From positions 36,847,913 through 36,911,912 of the forward strand of contig NW_023998414.1 in NCBI RefSeq assembly GCF_014805625.2: a DNA stretch of 64,000 nucleotides, in the 5' to 3' direction. This DNA is from Glossina fuscipes (Eukaryota; Arthropoda; Insecta; Diptera; Glossinidae). The notes beneath the pieces are model-generated. The model made no database searches. It had not been told where the DNA came from and worked only from the letters and a program-made list of their open reading frames with translations. Positions 44,317 to 64,000 of the stretch are shown here, piece by piece; position 1 is the stretch's first letter; every line of letters begins with the position of its first letter. The translations under genes were made by a program, and so were the position numbers.

Positions 44317-46289
44317 CGAGTGGGCGGGCGTTTTTATATATTCCAGCAATTTATGGAAAGTATATTGAAAAACAAAAAGTTCAAAGAAAACAAAAGTACT
44401 TATGTCAAAAAACTAATGCTAGAACAAATGTTGTCACAGGCCGATGTAGTTTTATTTATATTATTAGCTAACACGTTGAATATAAATCATATTCACTTTC
44501 TTACCGATTATTAAACGAGATGCAGCAAACCATTTGTCTTTAAAACATATCTCACTAATTTTAGATCATATATGAACAGGAAATCACTAATTTCATTAGC
44601 ACGTGCTCAGTCACGTTCGCCGATATCAGTGCGCGCTAAAATTCATTTGCAACGATAAAGGTACACGCATGGTTGAATACAAATTTTCTCTTATGAATAC
44701 ATAGGAAAAGGGTTTGAATAAAGACTTTTTAAATTTGAATGACATATGAATTTTAGCATAAAAATGGATGTATGCTCTCTCGCAAGCACATAAATCCATA
44801 ATAGATCAGAGTTTAAAATTTGATAAACTTCCTTGGATCACACAATTCAATTGAGCGGAAAATATTCTATTTAGATCAATTGAAACTCATCCAATTAACA
44901 AAATACTTAATAATTTTTATGTATTTGCTCAATGGGATAGTGATGAACGTGGCCAAAAATCGGTCTTTAAAATTGAAATTTCTGCGTCTTCTACTTCTTC
45001 TGTTGCTTCTTCTTGTAAAAAGTGTTCTAACTCGTATTGAAAAAGTTTCCTACAAGTACTAACTAACAGGAAAGTCAAGAAAGCATTGAGCTCTCTTAGA
45101 GAGTGTATCATCATATCAAACTGTTGATAACAACTGGTTTTGGGGTGGGAGGGCAACATCTTCAAATGCCGATACCTTATGATTATATTTGTGGTGCACA
45201 GAAGCTGAACATTCAGGAATAAGTATTTTTCGATATTTATGTTAAATTTCATAGAGACAACGTTTTTGCAAATTCACCGGAAGAATATTGAACGATGTCC
45301 GGCTGTAAGATAAATATAAGCTTTTTTTTGTATACAAGACCAATCCAGTATAGACGGAATCGAATCGAAGCTTGCGGTTATGCAATCATCCTTACCTTAC
45401 ACGTAGCATACGTAAGCAAGATTCCAAAAAATTTCTTTTAGCTCTTCTACTGCGAATAGTCAACCGGCATGTGAAGACCGCAAAATCGAACATAAAATAA
45501 ATGCTTTGCCTGATTTAGTAATGTAGCATGCAATAAAAATCCATAAATTTGTATATATTTGTACTTGTCGAGATTTCTTATAGGATCCTCGGCGCAGATA
45601 CAAGAGGCTATAAATATATCTATTCCACTGAGCCTCTTAACCCCTCCCCTTACATGTGTAACATTTTGTCCTTATTATTAAAAATTTTGAGACGACTATT
45701 ATTATAAAATATTATGACCTTACGTATATGCATATATACGTTCCGACACAAAAAACTAATGAAAAACCTAGGCACACCTTCTAAAGGCTATCCGAAATTG
45801 GCAGATGCACACCAAGAAAGATCATAAAATTCATCTAAGAGACAAACAAAGTAAACCATTACAGATTTGTTGTTGTGCAAGTATATTTTCACTTTTTATA
45901 ATAACATTCAAAAGCTCACACAATTAGTTTGTACTGTAATTGCCATTGAACCTTGAACCTCCTTTCGCAGTTATCGTAGTTATCGGCATATTTCCTTGCT
46001 TGCTTGGTGCAAATTTAGAAAAATGTTGGAAAGATTCTCGGGTAATGGCAGAATCGTTTTACGATTTTTTTCAAAATATATAGCGTACTTTTAGGGGTAC
46101 TTTCTAGATCTTACATATGGAAGAAGAAGAATTATCAAAAGATAAAATTTTTAAATGCTGTTAATAAAATTCTGATAAGAATTTGTGTTTACGAACTGAT
46201 AGGAACGTGATAGTCGCCTAATCCTGTTCAAAATATATGACAAGACGAAATTAGTTTATATTTAGATTTATCGGAGTGAACTGTAACGT

Positions 46290-46323
<34 letters not shown>

Positions 46324-46370
46324 GCCTATACATCTTTTATCTGTTATTTGCAAAATTGCTAAACAAGTCG
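43300..46370. other. Stretch downstream of the LC8 gene without a recognised gene
   Basis: AT- and T-rich. It includes (TA)n at 44281-44313 and at about 46293-46322, and a (gagagtgagagt) patch near 43990-44045. A 107-codon minus-strand frame (44929-45252) shows no recognisable motif. Part of this could be 3' untranslated sequence of the LC8 transcript if that is long. Confidence 0.35.
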
Positions 46371-46374
46371 TTCT

Positions 46375-46572
46375 TCAAAGCATCAAATCAAAGTCGTCCG
46401 GTCGGTATGCAAGAAACCACTTTTCCACATTTCGATCTCTTTTGAATTGATTTGATTCATTCAATCCTTCCGTTGTATTTGAGATACGATGAGATTCTGA
46501 TGAAGCTGCAAACAAATTGAGCAGTGTGTGCCGCACACTACTTATAGTCTTTTCTCCATGGTTGGGGGGCAT
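46375..46572 (-). other. Unassigned 65-codon ORF
   Basis: ATG at 46572-46570, stop TGA at 46377-46375. Reads MPPNHGEKTISSVRHTLLNL, then FAASSESHRISNTTEGLNES, then a basic-acidic NQFKRDRNVEKWFLAYRPDD and FDLML. Its base composition and residue mix look more protein-like than neighbouring frames, and a pyrimidine-rich stretch precedes it. No family is recognised. It could be a small protein, an exon of a neighbouring minus-strand gene, or chance. Confidence 0.2.
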
Positions 46573-47130
46573 ATACAAAAAAGGGAAAGGAGCATAAAGT
46601 GTCGCCCGAAAGGATCTTGAAAATTTTTGTACGTTCTACTCTGTCTTCGATACATACACGTATATAAAAAGTAGAGTGTGTTTATGTTCTCTTCGATTTT
46701 AAATAAATATATTATTAAAGGCTTTTTAAACACATTTAAATATTTTTTCCTAGGAATCGGGAGAATTAATAAAAAAAATCCCTTTCTCAAATACTTTCTT
46801 TCTAATACTTTCTTTCTATGTAGCGTAAAGAATTCAAAAATTTCCATGATGGATTCTTTTTGTCTGCTTTTTTGTTGTTTTTGTTTGCGTTTTTTTTTTT
46901 TTTTTAATATTCTCCCAATTGTTTTATTATTCGAATTTTCTTTTTTTTCCTTTTTTGTGTACAAATTTTTTATTTTCAATTTCATAATAAGTTTTCAGTT
47001 TTTTGTGTGTTTTGCGCGACTGCAATTAATTTATGTTAATAATATTTGAAATAAATTTCGAAATTTTCAAATTTTGGTTCTTTATTTTTATTTCACTGAA
47101 GAAGACAAAAAAAAAAGAAAAAAATATAAT

Positions 47131-47182
47131 TAGAGAGAGAGACAGAGAGAGAGCGAGAGAGAGAGAGAGAGAGGGAAAGAAA

Positions 47183-47240
<58 letters not shown>
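47131..47240. repeat. (GA)n/(GAAA)n microsatellite
   Basis: GA units with gac/gcg interruptions, then about seven GAAA units, then GA again. It lies about 0.9 kb beyond the LC8 stop codon. A second short (GA)n block sits at 47619-47641. Long charged open frames through here are artefacts. Confidence 0.95.
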
Positions 47241-47244
<4 letters not shown>

Positions 47245-48129
47245 TTACAATAAATTTCAAGCAAAAAAAAAAAAAAAAACAAAAAATAGAATTCATGTAT
47301 ATGGCCATTGTGTATATATATATATATGTATATATATATACATTATTATATATAAATATATTAGGTATATTTTTAAGAAGTCTGTTCGAATTACAATAAC
47401 ACAACAGGATAACTAATAGTACAGATCGAAAGAAACGGGCCATTTATAAAAAACTTTTCTTTTTCTATAAATAATGAATTATTTCAAAAGTGTTTGTGTG
47501 TAAGCGCTTAGATGATTTGGAGAGATATTCAAAAAAAAAAAAAAAAAAAACAACGCTCTTTTTAGAAATTTGTTCAAATGCCAAATACACGCAAACACAT
47601 TTTTACGAAGGCAAAGAAGAGAGAGAGAGAGAGAGAGAGAGACATCTAGAAACTCGTTTACAAAAGAAAAAATTATTGAAAAAGAAAAAAAATTATATTA
47701 AAAAGAAAAAACTTCTCAAGCGTTACACATACATTCATGAATATTTATGTTTCTATATACTTCTCTTTCTTCTTCTTCCTTTTTTGTTTTTAGCTTTTTA
47801 GGTTACACAGTTTTTTGTTTTTGTTTTCTGTTTTTTCGATCGTATTTCACTGGCTCTTATTTGACGGAAAATTTATTTTTTTTTTTTGTTTAATTTTTTT
47901 TGTTATTCAAGTAAGCAGTGTCCATATGTGAGTGTGTGACTGAGGAAAAGTGATCTTGAATTTGTCCATGTTGTTGTTTTGTTTTGTTTTTTTTTTTTTT
48001 GTTTTTGTTCTTTTGTTTTGTTTATTTAGTGTTTTTTTTTTTTTTTTTAGGTTATGGTTTTGTTGTTGTTGTTATTTATGTCGTTTTCATATTATTATTA
48101 TTATTATGTTTAATTGTTATGATTATTAT

Positions 48130-62900
<14,771 letters not shown>

Positions 62901-62902
62901 AA

Positions 62903-63400
62903 CAACAAGTAAGAAAATTAAATTCGGTCGTAATCGAATTTTTTTTTATGCCAATCACCGTTTATCCCAAAAAAAAAAAGGCAAAAGTGAAGGAACAAAA
63001 ATTTTCATACTCTACAGTGGTAGAGTGGGCGGAATTGATTTCTTCTATTTGCAAAATAAAACCTTTTATCATATGGGCGCATGCGGGCGTTGCAACAGGG
63101 CATGTTCTTTGAAAAGTTTAATTGAATTTCAATTCCTTTTGCAAATTTGTAGGCGATATGTTAATTTTCGCTATAACGGGAGAATGTTTACAAATGTGCA
63201 CAAATGCTTTCATTTTTCAATTATACGCTTTTCTAGTTGTCATCACTGAAGAATTGTCATTTTATCGGAATGTTTGCAAAAATTACGAAGAAACCTTTAG
63301 ATCAGTTTGAAATTCTGAATTGAATAAGCCATCCGTCTGTTCGTCTGTGTGATGTGTGTTGCTGATATTCTTGTGATCGCAAAAATGAAGATATCGACTT
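62903..63400 (+). mobile_element. Diverged mini-me-like element, head-first
   Basis: Head 'caagtaagaaaattaaattc' with the degenerate palindrome attcggtcgtaatcgaat at 62922-62939 and 'tatgccaatcaccg'. Next come 'tcatactctacagtgg' and 'gggcgttgcaacagggcatg'. Near 63330-63350 'catccgtctgttcgtctgtg' is a GTCY tract in the opposite sense to the other head-first copies, implying a rearrangement or a second, inverted fragment. Confidence 0.55.
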
Positions 63401-64000
63401 TAAATGTGATAGAAAACATTGGAAATTTTTGTAAGCAGGTTGATATTGAAGATGAGCAACATTGGTCAAAGTACAAGCCTACAATAAATCGTAAACCGGA
63501 AGCGACTCAATTTTTCTAAAGAAAAAATTTTTGAAATTTTCGCTCGTTACTCACAAATTATAAACGATAAAAACGTGAAATTTGCTACATTGACTTTGGC
63601 AAACAACTCCTATCATTATTTATGTGTAAAAATGGAGAAAGTCGGTCATGCCCACACAAAGTTACAAATAATTACATTTTCAATTTTTCTAGATTTTATG
63701 CGTATTTATCACATACGGTATATACACAAGAGAAAATTTCTTAAAATTCCTCAAATAAATGATACATTATTTGCCTAAAGATGCGCGTTAATTTGAAAAC
63801 AAAAATATGGTGGACACACGACGGATTTGATTGATTAATTTTTTCTTAAAACTACCAACGATATGGGTATCAAGTAAATGGGCTTCGAGAATATATGGCG
63901 GCAAAAGTCAAGTGTATTCATTCTAAATAAATTGTGGTGGATGAATTTCTTTTTAAAAATACCACTCATATGCATATCAAATAAAAAGGCTTGGAGGAGG
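63400..64000. other. Right-end stretch without a recognised gene
   Basis: A 67-codon frame at 63575-63778 lacks recognisable features. The last 150 bp show two similar segments ('acgatatgggtatcaagtaa' at about 63858 and 'catatgcatatcaaataaaa' at about 63967), each about 110 bp apart and following a 'gatt/gaat..ttttttcttaaaa/tctttttaaaa' block. This suggests a short tandem repeat that runs off the window. Confidence 0.4.

Noticed and set aside
47033..47443. Frames of 116-127 codons
   Set aside because: Generated by GA/GAAA repeats and A/T runs; no unique protein sequence.

Overview
The window is nuclear DNA of a higher fly (Diptera; a calyptrate such as tsetse or house fly would fit, but that is inference). 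The evidence is strongly AT-rich intergenic DNA, GT-AG introns, genes whose closest remembered relatives are Drosophila/animal proteins, mariner relics, and a dense family of mini-me-like dipteran elements carrying a (TA)n and a (GTCY)n block. It is a draft scaffold: runs of N lie at 17551-17650 and 52729-52738. There is no prokaryotic gene organisation.

Layout. 1-24.4 kb: no gene recognised; repeats, a degenerate mariner transposase (about 4.68-5.60 kb, minus), several mini-me-like copies, microsatellites and a structurally complete tRNA-derived SINE at 17.1-17.36 kb with a perfect 13-bp target-site duplication. 25.2-26.7 kb (minus): CDC50/TMEM30 flippase subunit, six exons reconstructed with consistent phases; the last exon is unresolved between two phase-compatible candidates. 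27.5-27.75 kb: a second mariner relic, followed by an imperfect tandem duplication at 28.0-28.3 kb. 28.6-40.2 kb: three paralogous intronless C2H2 zinc-finger genes, all minus strand, with duplicated flanks; the plus-strand, single-exon atrogin-1/FBXO25-FBXO32 orthologue (36.48-37.52 kb) sits between copies two and three. 48.1-61.5 kb (minus): dynein light chain LC8 (ctp/DYNLL), two coding exons split by a 13.1-kb intron stuffed with microsatellites, a mini-me-like element and a 3' fragment of an R1/LOA-type LINE. The right end is again repeat-derived.

The genes do not form a pathway: a P4-ATPase flippase subunit, a ubiquitin-ligase F-box adaptor, LC8 and three lineage-expanded zinc-finger proteins. 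The most unusual items are the tRNA(Ser)-like SINE, the young zinc-finger cluster (including one copy that has lost the ancestral start codon and an internal two-finger duplication), and the abundance of one family of mini-me-like elements with a palindromic head. I see no sign of a multi-gene system of a new kind. All family assignments are by reading translated sequence and recalled family motifs; no database search was made.
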